From the NCBI RefSeq assembly GCF_051020765.1, contig NW_027469118.1, forward strand, positions 868,001 to 932,000: 64,000 nt of DNA, read 5' to 3'. The notes beneath the pieces were generated by a model. The model did no database searches. It was not told the DNA's origin and worked only from the letters and a program-made list of their open reading frames with translations. Source of the DNA: Lasioglossum baleicum. Taxonomy: Eukaryota; Arthropoda; Insecta; Hymenoptera; Halictidae. Shown in pieces: positions 27,398 through 39,307 of the stretch (its first letter is position 1; every line of letters begins with the position of its first letter). The translations under genes were made by a program, and so were the position numbers.

Positions 27398-30300
27398 GAT
27401 CTATCACGCGGAACAGCGATTCCGCACAGAAATACACTTCTGAAACGAAGGATCGTCTGTATCTGACATAAGAACGCATAAATCGTGATCGTGCTTGCAG
27501 AATCGGAGTTTCTGTGCCAATTTCCCTTCGTTGCATGCAAATGCACTGATCTATCACGCGGAACAGCGATTCCGCACAGAAATACACTTCTCAAACGAAG
27601 AATCGTCGAATCTGACGTAAGCTCGAATAAATCGTGATCGTGCTTGCCGAATCGGAGTTTCTGTGCCAATTTCGCTTCGTTGCATGCAAATGCACTGATC
27701 TATCACGCGGAACAGTGATTCCGCACAGAAATACACTTCTGAAACGAAGGATCGTCTGAATCTGACATAAGAACGCATAAATCGTGATCGTGCTTGCAGA
27801 ATCGGAGTTTCTGTGCCAATTTCCCTTCGTTGCATGCAAATGCACTGATCTATCACGCGGAACAGCGATTCCGCACAGAAATACACTTCTGAAACGAAGA
27901 ATCGTCGAATCTGACGTAAGCTCGAATAAATCGTGATCGTGCTTGCCGAATCGGAGTTTCTGTGCCAATTTCGCTTCGTTGCATGCAGATGCACTGATCT
28001 ATCACGCGGAACAGCGATTCCGCACAGAAATACACTTCTGAAACGAAGAATCGTCGAATCTGCCATTACATCGCATAAATCGTGATCGTGCTTGCAGAAT
28101 CGGAGTTTCTGTGCCAATGTCGCATATTTGCATTCAAATGCACTGATCCAGCATGCGAAACAGCGATTCCGCACAGAAATACACTTCTGAAACGAAGAAT
28201 CGTCGAATCCGACATAAGCTCGAATTAATCGTGATCGTGCTTGCCGAATCGGAGTTTCTGTGCCAATTTCCCTTCGTTGCATGCAAATGCACTGATCTAT
28301 CACGCGGAACAGCGATTCCGCACAGAAATACACTTCTGAAACGAAGAATCGTCGAATCTGACGTAAGCTCGAATAAATCGTGATCGTGCTTGCCGAATCG
28401 GAGTTTCTGTGCCAATTTCGCTTCGTTGCATGCAAATGCACTGATCTATCACGCGGAACAGCGATTCCGCACAGAAATACACTTCTGAAACGAAGGATCG
28501 TCTGTATCTGACATAAGAACGCATAAATCGTGATCGTGCTTTCAGAATCGGAGTTTCTGTGCCAATTTCCCTTCGTTGCATGCAAATGCACTGATCTATC
28601 ACGCGGAACAGCGATTCCGCACAGAAATACACTTCTCAAACGAAGAATCGTCGAATCTGAGGTAAGCTCGAATAAATCGTGATCGTGCTTGCCGAATCGG
28701 AGTTTCTGTGCCAATTTCGCTTCGTTGCATGCAAATGCACTGATCTATCACGCGGAACAGTGATTCCGCACAGAAATACACTTCTGAAACGAAGGATCGT
28801 CTGAATCTGACATAAGAACGCATAAATCGTGATCGTGCTTGCAGAATCGGAGTTTCTGTGCCAATTTCCCTTCGTTGCATGCAAATGCACTGATCTATCA
28901 CGCGGAACAGCGATTCCGCACAGAAATACACTTCTGAAACGAAGAATCGTCGTATCTGACATTATATCGCATGAATCGTGATCGTGCTTGCAGAATCGGA
29001 GTTTCTGTGCCAATTTCGCATATTTGCATTCAATTGCACTGATCTATCACGCGAAACAGCGATTCCGCACAGAAATACACTTCTGAAACGAAGAATCGTC
29101 GAATCTGACATAAGCTCGAATAAATCGTGATCGTGCTTGCCGAATCGGAGTTGCTGTGCCAATTTCGTATATTTGCATGCAGATGCACTGATCTAGCACG
29201 CGAAACAGCGATTCCGCACAGAAATACACTTCTGAAACGAAGAATCGTCGAATCTGACGTAAGCTCGAATAAATCGTGATCGTGCTTGCCGAATCGGAGT
29301 TTCTGTGCCAATTTCGCTTCGTTGCATGCAAATGCACTGATCTATCACGCGGAACAGCGATTCCGCACAGAAATACACTTCTGAAACGAAGGATCGTCGA
29401 ATCTGACATAAGATCGCATAAATCGTGATCGTGCTTGCAGAATCGGAGTTTCTGTGCCAATTTCCCTTCGTTGCATGCAAATGCACTGATCTATCACGCG
29501 GAACAGCGATTCCGCACAGAAATACACTTCTGAAACGAAGAATCGTCGAATCTGACGTAAGCTCGAATAAATCGTGATCGTGCTTGCCGAATCGGAGTTT
29601 CTGTGCCAATTTCGCTTCGTTGCATGCAAATGCACTGATCTATCACGCGGAACAGCGATTCCGCACAGAAATACACTTCTGAAACGAAGGATCGTCTGTA
29701 TCTGACATAAGAACGCATAAATCGTGATCGTGCTTGCAGAATCGGAGTTTCTGTGCCAATTTCCCTTCGTTGCATGCAAATGCACTGATCTATCACGCGG
29801 AACAGCGATTCCGCACAGAAATACACTTCTCAAACGAAGAATCGTCGAATCTGACGTAAGCTCGAATAAATCGTGATCGTGCTTGCCGAATCGGAGTTTC
29901 TGTGCCAATTTCGCTTCGTTGCATGCAAATGCACTGATCTATCACGCGGAACAGTGATTCCGCACAGAAATACACTTCTGAAACGAAGGATCGTCTGAAT
30001 CTGACATAAGAACGCATAAATCGTGATCGTGCTTGCAGAATCGGAGTTTCTGTGCCAATTTCCCTTCGTTGCATGCAAATGCACTGATCTATCACGCGGA
30101 ACAGCGATTCCGCACAGAAATACACTTCTGAAACGAAGAATCGTCGAATCTGACGTAAGCTCGAATAAATCGTGATCGTGCTTGCCGAATCGGAGTTTCT
30201 GTGCCAATTTCGCTTCGTTGCATGCAAATGCACTGATCTATCACGCGGAACAGCGATTCCGCACAGAAATACACTTCTGAAACGAAGGATCGTCGAATCT

Positions 30301-31019
30301 GACATAAGATCGCATAAATCGTGATCGTGCTTGCAGAATCGGAGTTTCTGTGCCAATTTCCCTTCGTTGCATGCAAATGCACTGATCTATCACGCGGAAC
30401 AGCGATTCCGCACAGAAATACACTTCTGAAACGAAGAATCGTCGAATCTGACGTAAGCTCGAATAAATCGTGATCGTGCTTGCCGAATCGGAGTTTCTGT
30501 GCCAATTTCGCTTCGTTACATGCAAATGCACTGATCTATCACGCGGAACAGCGATTCCGCACAGAAATACACTTCTGAAACGAAGGATCGTCTGTATCTG
30601 ACATAAGAACGCATAAATCGTGATCGTGCTTGCAGAATCGGAGTTTCTGTGCCAATTTCCCTTCGTTGCATGCAAATGTACTGATCTATCACGCGGAACA
30701 GCGATTCCGCACAGAAATACACTTCTCAAACGAAGAATCGTCGAATCTGACGTAAGCTCGAATAAATCGTAATCGTGCTTGCCGAATCGGAGTTTCTGTG
30801 CCAATTTCGCTTCGTTGCATGCAAATGCACTGATCTATCACGCGGAACAGTGATTCCGCACAGAAATACACTTCTGAAACGAAGGATCGTCTGAATCTGA
30901 CATAAGAACGCATAAATCGTGATCGTGCTTGCAGAATCGGAGTTTCTGTGCCAATTTCCCTTCGTTGCATGCAAATGCACTGATCTATCACGCGGAACAG
31001 CGATTCCGCACAGAAATAC

Positions 31020-31990
31020 ACTTCTGAAACGAAGAATCGTCGAATCTGACGTAAGCTCGAATAAATCGTGATCGTGCTTGCCGAATCGGAGTTTCTGTGC
31101 CAATTTCGCTTCGTTACATGCAAATGCACTGATCTATCACGCGGAACAGCGATTCCGCACAGAAATACACTTCTGAAACGAAGGATCGTCTGTATCTGAC
31201 ATAAGAACGCATAAATCGTGATCGTGCTTGCAGAATCGGAGTTTCTGTGCCAATTTCCCTTCGTTGCATGCAAATGTACTGATCTATCACGCGGAACAGC
31301 GATTCCGCACAGAAATACACTTCTCAAACGAAGAATCGTCGAATCTGACGTAAGCTCGAATAAATCGTGATCGTGCTTGCCGAATCGGAGTTTCTGTGCC
31401 AATTTCGCTTCGTTACATGCAAATGCACTGATCTATCACGCGGAACAGCGATTCCGCACAGAAATACACTTCTGAAACGAAGGATCGTCTGTATCTGACA
31501 TAAGAACGCATAAATCGTGATCGTGCTTGCAGAATCGGAGTTTCTGTGCCAATTTCCCTTCGTTGCATGCAAATGTACTGATCTATCACGCGGAACAGCG
31601 ATTCCGCACAGAAATACACTTCTCAAACGAAGAATCGTCGAATCTGACGTAAGCTCGAATAAATCGTGATCGTGCTTGCCGAATCGGAGTTTCTGTGCCA
31701 ATTTCGCTTCGTTACATGCAAATGCACTGATCTATCACGCGGAACAGCGATTCCGCACAGAAATACACTTCTGAAACGAAGGATCGTCTGTATCTGACAT
31801 AAGAACGCATAAATCGTGATCGTGCTTGCAGAATCGGAGTTTCTGTGCCAATTTCCCTTCGTTGCATGCAAATGCACTGATCTATCACGCGGAACAGCGA
31901 TTCCGCACAGAAATACACTTCTCAAACGAAGAATCGTCGAATCTGACGTAAGCTCGAATAAATCGTGATCGTGCTTGCCGAATCGGAGTT
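31020..31990. repeat. 299-bp dimer run
   Basis: The same variant pair (with CTTCGTTACATGC and ATGTACTGATC) recurs at 31114, 31413 and 31712, a step of 299 bp. It is nested within the 896-bp structure and looks like a local recent expansion. Confidence 0.85.
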
Positions 31991-34308
31991 TCTGTGCCAA
32001 TTTCGCTTCGTTGCATGCAAATGCACTGATCTATCACGCGGAACAGTGATTCCGCACAGAAATACACTTCTGAAACGAAGGATCGTCTGAATCTGACATA
32101 AGAACGCATAAATCGTGATCGTGCTTGCAGAATCGGAGTTTCTGTGCCAATTTCCCTTCGTTGCATGCAAATGCACTGATCTATCACGCGGAACAGCGAT
32201 TCCGCACAGAAATACACTTCTGAAACGAAGAATCGTCGAATCTGACGTAAGCTCGAATAAATCGTGATCGTGCTTGCCGAATCGGAGTTTCTGTGCCAAT
32301 TTCGCTTCGTTGCATGCAAATGCACTGATCTATCACGCGGAACAGCGATTCCGCACAGAAATACACTTCTGAAACGAAGGATCGTCGAATCTGACATAAG
32401 ATCGCATAAATCGTGATCGTGCTTGCAGAATCGGAGTTTCTGTGCCAATTTCCCTTCGTTGCATGCAAATGCACTGATCTATCACGCGGAACAGCGATTC
32501 CGCACAGAAATACACTTCTGAAACGAAGAATCGTCGAATCTGACGTAAGCTCGAATAAATCGTGATCGTGCTTGCCGAATCGGAGTTTCTGTGCCAATTT
32601 CGCTTCGTTACATGCAAATGCACTGATCTATCACGCGGAACAGCGATTCCGCACAGAAATACACTTCTGAAACGAAGGATCGTCTGTATCTGACATAAGA
32701 ACGCATAAATCGTGATCGTGCTTGCAGAATCGGAGTTTCTGTGCCAATTTCCCTTCGTTGCATGCAAATGTACTGATCTATCACGCGGAACAGCGATTCC
32801 GCACAGAAATACACTTCTCAAACGAAGAATCGTCGAATCTGACGTAAGCTCGAATAAATCGTAATCGTGCTTGCCGAATCGGAGTTTCTGTGCCAATTTC
32901 GCTTCGTTGCATGCAAATGCACTGATCTATCACGCGGAACAGTGATTCCGCACAGAAATACACTTCTGAAACGAAGGATCGTCTGAATCTGACATAAGAA
33001 CGCATAAATCGTGATCGTGCTTGCAGAATCGGAGTTTCTGTGCCAATTTCCCTTCGTTGCATGCAAATGCACTGATCTATCACGCGGAACAGCGATTCCG
33101 CACAGAAATACACTTCTGAAACGAAGAATCGTCGAATCTGACGTAAGCTCGAATAAATCGTGATCGTGCTTGCCGAATCGGAGTTTCTGTGCCAATTTCG
33201 CTTCGTTGCATGCAAATGCACTGATCTATCACGCGGAACAGCGATTCCGCACAGAAATACACTTCTGAAACGAAGGATCGTCGAATCTGACATAAGATCG
33301 CATAAATCGTGATCGTGCTTGCAGAATCGGAGTTTCTGTGCCAATTTCCCTTCGTTGCATGCAAATGCACTGATCTATCACGCGGAACAGCGATTCCGCA
33401 CAGAAATACACTTCTGAAACGAAGAATCGTCGAATCTGACGTAAGCTCGAATAAATCGTGATCGTGCTTGCCGAATCGGAGTTTCTGTGCCAATTTCGCT
33501 TCGTTACATGCAAATGCACTGATCTATCACGCGGAACAGCGATTCCGCACAGAAATACACTTCTGAAACGAAGGATCGTCTGTATCTGACATAAGAACGC
33601 ATAAATCGTGATCGTGCTTGCAGAATCGGAGTTTCTGTGCCAATTTCCCTTCGTTGCATGCAAATGTACTGATCTATCACGCGGAACAGCGATTCCGCAC
33701 AGAAATACACTTCTCAAACGAAGAATCGTCGAATCTGACGTAAGCTCGAATAAATCGTAATCGTGCTTGCCGAATCGGAGTTTCTGTGCCAATTTCGCTT
33801 CGTTGCATGCAAATGCACTGATCTATCACGCGGAACAGTGATTCCGCACAGAAATACACTTCTGAAACGAAGGATCGTCTGAATCTGACATAAGAACGCA
33901 TAAATCGTGATCGTGCTTGCAGAATCGGAGTTTCTGTGCCAATTTCCCTTCGTTGCATGCAAATGCACTGATCTATCACGCGGAACAGCGATTCCGCACA
34001 GAAATACACTTCTGAAACGAAGAATCGTCGAATCTGACGTAAGCTCGAATAAATCGTGATCGTGCTTGCCGAATCGGAGTTTCTGTGCCAATTTCGCTTC
34101 GTTGCATGCAAATGCACTGATCTATCACGCGGAACAGTGATTCCGCACAGAAATACACTTCTGAAACGAAGGATCGTCTGAATCTGACATAAGAACGCAT
34201 AAATCGTGATCGTGCTTGCAGAATCGGAGTTTCTGTGCCAATTTCCCTTCGTTGCATGCAAATGCACTGATCTATCACGCGGAACAGCGATTCCGCACAG
34301 AAATACAC
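31885..34308. repeat. 896-bp higher-order repeat (6 monomers)
   Basis: Equivalent positions at 31885/32781, 32184/33080 and 32333/33229 are 896 bp apart, with shared rare variants such as AAATCGTAATCGTGC. A related unit starts near 30241, separated by the inserted 299-bp dimers. Confidence 0.85.
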
Positions 34309-35894
34309 TTCTGGAACGAAGAATCGTCGTATCTGACATTATATCGCATAAATCGTGATCGTGCTTGCAGAATCGGAGTTTCTGTGCCAATTTCGCATAT
34401 TTGCATTCAATTGCACTGATCTATCACGCGAAACAGCGATTCCGCACAGAAATACACTTCTGAAACGAAGAATCGTCGAATCTGACATAAGCTCGAATAA
34501 ATCGTGATCGTGCTTGCCGAATCGGAGTTGCTGTGCCAATTTCGTATATTTGCATGCAGATGCACTGATCTAGCACGCGAAACAGCGATTCCGCACAGAA
34601 ATACACTTCTGAAACGAAGAATCGTCGAATCTGACGTAAGCTCGAATAAATCGTGATCGTGCTTGCCGAATCGGAGTTTCTGTGCCAATTTCGCTTCGTT
34701 GCATGCAAATGCACTGATCTATCACGCGGAACTGCGATTCCGCACAGAAATACACTTCTGAAACGAAGGATCGTCGAATCTGACATAAGATCGCATAAAT
34801 CGTGATCGTGCTTGCAGAATCGGAGTTTCTGTGCCAATTTCCCTTCGTTGCATGCAAATGCACTGATCTATCACGCGGAACAGCGATTCCGCACAGAAAT
34901 ACACTTCTGAAACGAAGAATCGTCGAATCTGACGTAAGCTCGAATAAATCGTGATCGTCCTTGCCGAATCGGAGTTTCTGTGCCAATTTCCCTTCGTTGC
35001 ATGCAAATGCACTGATCTATCACGCGGAACAGCGATTCCGCACAGAAATACACTTCTGAAACGAAGAATCGTCGAATCTGACGTAAGCTCGAATAAATCG
35101 TGATCGTGCTTGCCGAATCGGAGTTTCTGTGCCAATTTCGCTTCGTTGCATGCAAATGCACTGATCTATCACGCGGAACAGCGATTCCGCACAGAAATAC
35201 ACTTCTGAAACGAAGGATCGTCGAATCTGACATAAGATCGCATAAATCGTGATCGTGCTTGCAGAATCGGAGTTTCTGTGCCAATTTCCCTTCGTTGCAT
35301 GCAAATGCACTGATCTATCACGCGGAACAGCGATTCCGCACAGAAATACACTTCTGAAACGAAGAATCGTCGAATCTGACGTAAGCTCGAATAAATCGTG
35401 ATCGTGCTTGCCGAATCGGAGTTTCTGTGCCAATTTCGCTTCGTTACATGCAAATGCACTGATCTATCACGCGGAACAGCGATTCCGCACAGAAATACAC
35501 TTCTGAAACGAAGAATCGTCGAATCTGACGTAAGCTCGAATAAATCGTGATCGTGCTTGCCGAATCGGAGTTTCTGTGCCAATTTCGCTTCGTTACATGC
35601 AAATGCACTGATCTATCACGCGGAACAGCGATTCCGCACAGAAATACACTTCTGAAACGAAGGATCGTCTGTATCTGACATAAGAACGCATAAATCGTGA
35701 TCGTGCTTGCAGAATCGGAGTTTCTGTGCCAATTTCCCTTCGTTGCATGCAAATGTACTGATCTATCACGCGGAACAGCGATTCCGCACAGAAATACACT
35801 TCTCAAACGAAGAATCGTCGAATCTGACGTAAGCTCGAATAAATCGTAATCGTGCTTGCCGAATCGGAGTTTCTGTGCCAATTTCGCTTCGTTG

Positions 35895-35898
35895 CATG
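35895..35898. repeat. Target site duplication CATG, left of element C
   Basis: CATG precedes the first LTR of element C and is repeated at 55940-55943, after the third LTR. Joining the flanks restores CGTTGCATGCAAATGC, a normal monomer. Confidence 0.92.
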
Positions 35899-37835
35899 TG
35901 TTACGTCGTCCGATGTACGACGTTGGCCTTGTACACACACTATGTATACAAGGTCTGATCTGCATAAGATCCACACACCGTCCCCTAGACATAAGAGCAT
36001 AGTATTAAGATCTCATTATTCTATTGTTCTAATCCTTATCTCCGTCTCTACCCATCACCATAACTTCACCTTGATCAACACCTTACCTCAGTTTCAACCC
36101 ATCACCACGACACATAATGCAATAAAGTATTGCATCACTCTGGAAGCATCTAGAAGCTTCTAGAAACGTCGAGAAGTCCAAAGACTGCTGCATCAGCAGT
36201 CCCACGCTCGTAGAGGGCAATAGGACAGCCACGAGACTGCAGCGTCAGCAGAAATGCACGTGCAGTCCCCGGGAGCGAAGACGCTGCTGCGTCAGCGGTT
36301 CTCCCACTCCGACGACTGAAGAACAAAGAGACTGCAGCGTCAGCTATCCCCACTCCGAACGAAGGAGGCAAGGCAGAGCGGACGCTTGCATCAGTCCGCC
36401 TTCAGCCAGCGACTCGCACAGACGTGCCTACCTGGCCTCAGAGTCAGTCCGGCTTCAAGAGCAGACGTGTTCAGTCTAGCTCCGCGAAAGTGAAGTGTGT
36501 CGATCCTTCACTCCTAATTCCAATTCCAATTCCAATTCTAACTCAACTCAACTCAACTCATACATTATTCCTACAACATATTACTATATCCATTATTCAT
36601 TAATCCAATTACTACTCCTATTATAATATTACTTACATATTGTATACCAGTGTACTTACCAGTTCTTATTTAATATATCGATGTTATACCAGTGCTTCGA
36701 TCTTGTTATTCTTGTGTTAGTTCAACACCATCTTCCAATTCAGTTCTTGCATCGAATACATTAAACTCGTGACATATCCGGACTTGGTCTAAAGTGCGCA
36801 GTGGAAACGCTGAGCCGCCAATAAGGAATTTGAAGCGAGTCATAGAGAAGTTCTCGTGCCACGTCTAGAATTGGTCTAAAGAGCGCAGTGGAAACGCTGA
36901 GCCGCCACTATAGACGTGAAGCGAGTTAACTACCTAAAAGGTTAATAACAAGTGGAAGTTCATTTTCATTATCTTATTAATATTCCACCATTACTATTCC
37001 TTACCCATGCGACGCCCACGTCGAGCGGGACGCAAGTATCAACTTGCTAAATTGAGACGCGCGTTAAGAAATAAAGCGGTGCTCGATCAAATCATTGCCA
37101 CTACCGAGTGGACAGAACTTCTGGGAACCACCGAGCACATTCCGTGTGACGCGTCCGATTACGTTTCTGTATACGGTTGCCCTTGCAACCCTCCTAAAGA
37201 GGTCAACCACGCGGACCTCTCGCGAGCTCCGACGCCAGTTCTACATCCGGTCGATTGTCCAGAGGTGATCGACATAGCCGACGACGACGACAGCCGAGAC
37301 ACGATCATCGTTCCCAGGGTCCGTTGCCGAATCATCCGTGACGTTCCTCTGCCAGCTCATCAACGTGTCGTCTTGCGGCCAGCATCCAAGGCCACTAACG
37401 TCGTCCCGAACCGAGCAGCAGCAACTCTGCCAGATCTTCCCCACCTCGAGGACATCTGTATAGAAGATCCGATGTACGACACCTACTGTCAGTACCGCCA
37501 GTTCCTGCTACAACAATATTATTAGGCGTTAATACAGCATTGCGGTGAGTCGTATAATGTCTTGTATAATTGCTGAATCTTGTAAACTCACCGTTCTCGT
37601 TGCATCCTCTCGCGCGCGATTCTTGTCGGGACACTCCTTGTAACCGCGTCGGACGTTCTCTTCTTGACTGCATCCATAGCAATATCGGTTGTCCTAGTGC
37701 ATATGACAGCCCGCGGCTGTCTCGGCACGAAAGACCACTCCTCATTTTAATCTTCATATCTCAACCGTCCGTCTGTCACTGTTCTCTTTTCTCTCTCCTG
37801 GTACCTGTAACTAAAACACAGTGACGGACGTGACA
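35899..37835 (+). repeat. First LTR of element C (1937 bp)
   Basis: Shortest of the three LTR subfamilies. It lacks much of the GC-rich variable stretch of A (compare 36400-36470 with 3222-3330) and has a shorter pyrimidine run before its end. Terminal repeats, heat-shock-type element, twin hairpins, LTR ORF, donor stem and U5 stem are all retained. Confidence 0.95.
37007..37525 (+). CDS. LTR-encoded 172-aa protein, element C first LTR
   Basis: Intact 172-codon ORF with the Arg variant in IIRDV. Several nucleotide differences from A do not change the protein (for example GCGTTAAGA for GCGTTGAGA, TGGACAGAA for TGGACCGAA), which favours real coding. The long antisense frame seen in A is broken here. 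Function unknown. Confidence 0.6.
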   Translation: MRRPRRAGRKYQLAKLRRALRNKAVLDQIIATTEWTELLGTTEHIPCDASDYVSVYGCPCNPPKEVNHADLSRAPTPVLHPVDCPEVIDIADDDDSRDTIIVPRVRCRIIRDVPLPAHQRVVLRPASKATNVVPNRAAATLPDLPHLEDICIEDPMYDTYCQYRQFLLQQYY

Positions 37836-37839
37836 AATT

Positions 37840-37856
37840 TGGCGCAGTCGGTAGGA
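37840..37856 (+). other. Primer binding site of C1, tRNA-Ser type
   Basis: TGGCGCAGTCGGTAGGA, 4 nt after the LTR, identical to A. Confidence 0.85.
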
Positions 37857-37948
37857 CATCGAAGTGGTCGCCGATATTTGCATTAATAAGCCCCGACGCG
37901 TGTCAGTGCGAAGTTCACATTTCTTAAATCCCATTTATATCTTTCAAA

Positions 37949-39307
37949 ATGTCTCGCCCAATCACGCGATCTCAAAAGGATCTCCGAGCAGATCCTAACG
38001 CAGACCTTCCTCCAATGACCGAGGAAGAGTTACTCCTTTATGCGCAAGACCTCGCCCGTAGAGAGCAATATCTCAAAGAGGAAACTGATTTTATTGCCAA
38101 ATTGCGTCTCAAATATGAAGAAGACGCACAAAACCAAAAGAATATGCTCGATGAAATACGAAAAGAGCTTCATAACATCCAAATCACGAGTCAAAGCCTA
38201 CGTCAACAAACGCCTACACCAGGCCCTAGTAACGTCTCTAATATGCGGGAACCTTCACCGCCAGAGCCACGCGAAATCCCACAGTATGAACCTACTGGCA
38301 ATTTTGCTCTAAAACAAGCCGCCGAGCTTGTCCCTAGATTCGACGGAACTTCGTCTTCCGTCCTACAATTCATACGTGCATGCAAACGCGCGCGTGACAC
38401 CGTACCGGCCACTGCAGAGCGTGCCCTCACGAAATTGCTCTGCAATAAACTCCACGATCGTGCTTATGCCGCTATAGAAGGCGAGCACATATCCACAATT
38501 TCTGCACTATGCGAAAAGTTACGTACAGTGCTGGGCCCATACAAATTCGTGGACCAGTACCGTGGCGATCTCGCGAGTGTACTCCAAGCTCCAAACGAGC
38601 ACATCTTAGACTTCATCAATCGCGTTAAAGACCTTCGAACCGCGATTCAAGATGCCACAGATATTGGCCTTGATTACGAAGAACTAGATCGCTTCGTAGT
38701 AGATTGTTTTCTACGAGGTCTCCTTCCCCAGCTGCGTGCCGAAGTGCTTCATTGCCCTTCGCGAAATCCTGCCACTGTTTTCGAAGCAGCCATCTCTGCT
38801 TACAGGCAGTATGAGTCAGACCAGACTCGTCGACGAGAACTGATCCGCGAAGAAAAACGAGTCAGCTTCTCTGATAACCGGCCGTATCGCCAGCGTTCCA
38901 CGTACGAGTCCGCTCGTGACATTCCAGAGCGAACTCAAGAACGTCGCGATAACAGACCGGACTCGTCTCAGCAGTCCTCGAGAAACTTAAACCGGGACTC
39001 TTATCGCTCCCCGACGCCGCAACGGCGATGGGAAAATAATCCTCGCGACCAAAACACGTACCGCGATGGTCGCACAGACCGCCCCTCAAGCCCTAACAAA
39101 TTTTGCAACTACTGCAAAGTCCCCGGGCACGATATTCACGAGTGCCGTAAGCGCGCTTTTAATAATAATAGGAGGTCGGGAAACGAGTCCGGCCTCCCGA
39201 CCGAAGCCAACCCAAGGCGGGAGGCCGCATCTTCAACCCAAACTACAGCCCGCACCCAAACGGCTATCCGGACGAACGACCAGTCCGACGATTCGTCTCA
39301 GCAGTAA
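37949..39307 (+). CDS. gag: Gag polyprotein of C1
   Basis: 452 aa, same layout as Gag of element A: amphipathic N-terminal segment, capsid-like domain, basic linker, one CCHC knuckle, slip codons GGA AAC. Differs from A by substitutions such as GEHIST for GQHIFT and QRSTYESA for PRSTNESV. Intact. Confidence 0.93.
   Translation: MSRPITRSQKDLRADPNADLPPMTEEELLLYAQDLARREQYLKEETDFIAKLRLKYEEDAQNQKNMLDEIRKELHNIQITSQSLRQQTPTPGPSNVSNMREPSPPEPREIPQYEPTGNFALKQAAELVPRFDGTSSSVLQFIRACKRARDTVPATAERALTKLLCNKLHDRAYAAIEGEHISTISALCEKLRTVLGPYKFVDQYRGDLASVLQAPNEHILDFINRVKDLRTAIQDATDIGLDYEELDRFVVDCFLRGLLPQLRAEVLHCPSRNPATVFEAAISAYRQYESDQTRRRELIREEKRVSFSDNRPYRQRSTYESARDIPERTQERRDNRPDSSQQSSRNLNRDSYRSPTPQRRWENNPRDQNTYRDGRTDRPSSPNKFCNYCKVPGHDIHECRKRAFNNNRRSGNESGLPTEANPRREAASSTQTTARTQTAIRTNDQSDDSSQQ
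39178..39226 (+). promoter_or_regulatory. -1 frameshift signal of C1
   Basis: GGGAAAC at 39178-39184, 6-nt spacer, stem arms 39191-39199 and 39218-39226. Same bases as A except in the loop (CCCAAGG for CCCCAGG). Confidence 0.87.

Larger units (their letters stand above)
27394..35898. repeat. Satellite array, third block
   Basis: About 57 monomers of the same satellite, richer in the 150-bp variant. Monomers from 27836 match those from 16316 at an offset of 11,520 bp; removing element B leaves 2239 bp (15 monomers), so B inserted into a duplicated block. Because 149 + 150 = 299 and several monomer pairs keep frame, minus-strand frames up to 386 codons occur (27554-28714); I treat these as repeat artefacts. 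Confidence 0.97.

Noticed and set aside
27554..28714. 386-codon minus-strand ORF and dozens of similar ORFs (for example 16316-17194, 30689-31402, 62530-63243)
   Set aside because: They lie wholly in satellite, repeat with the 149/150-bp period, shift phase from monomer to monomer and encode the same peptide in three readings. No start context, domain or flanking gene structure.
36000..37000. Core promoter (TATA) in the AT-rich LTR stretch
   Set aside because: Several TATA-like strings occur by composition alone; no start site can be chosen from sequence.
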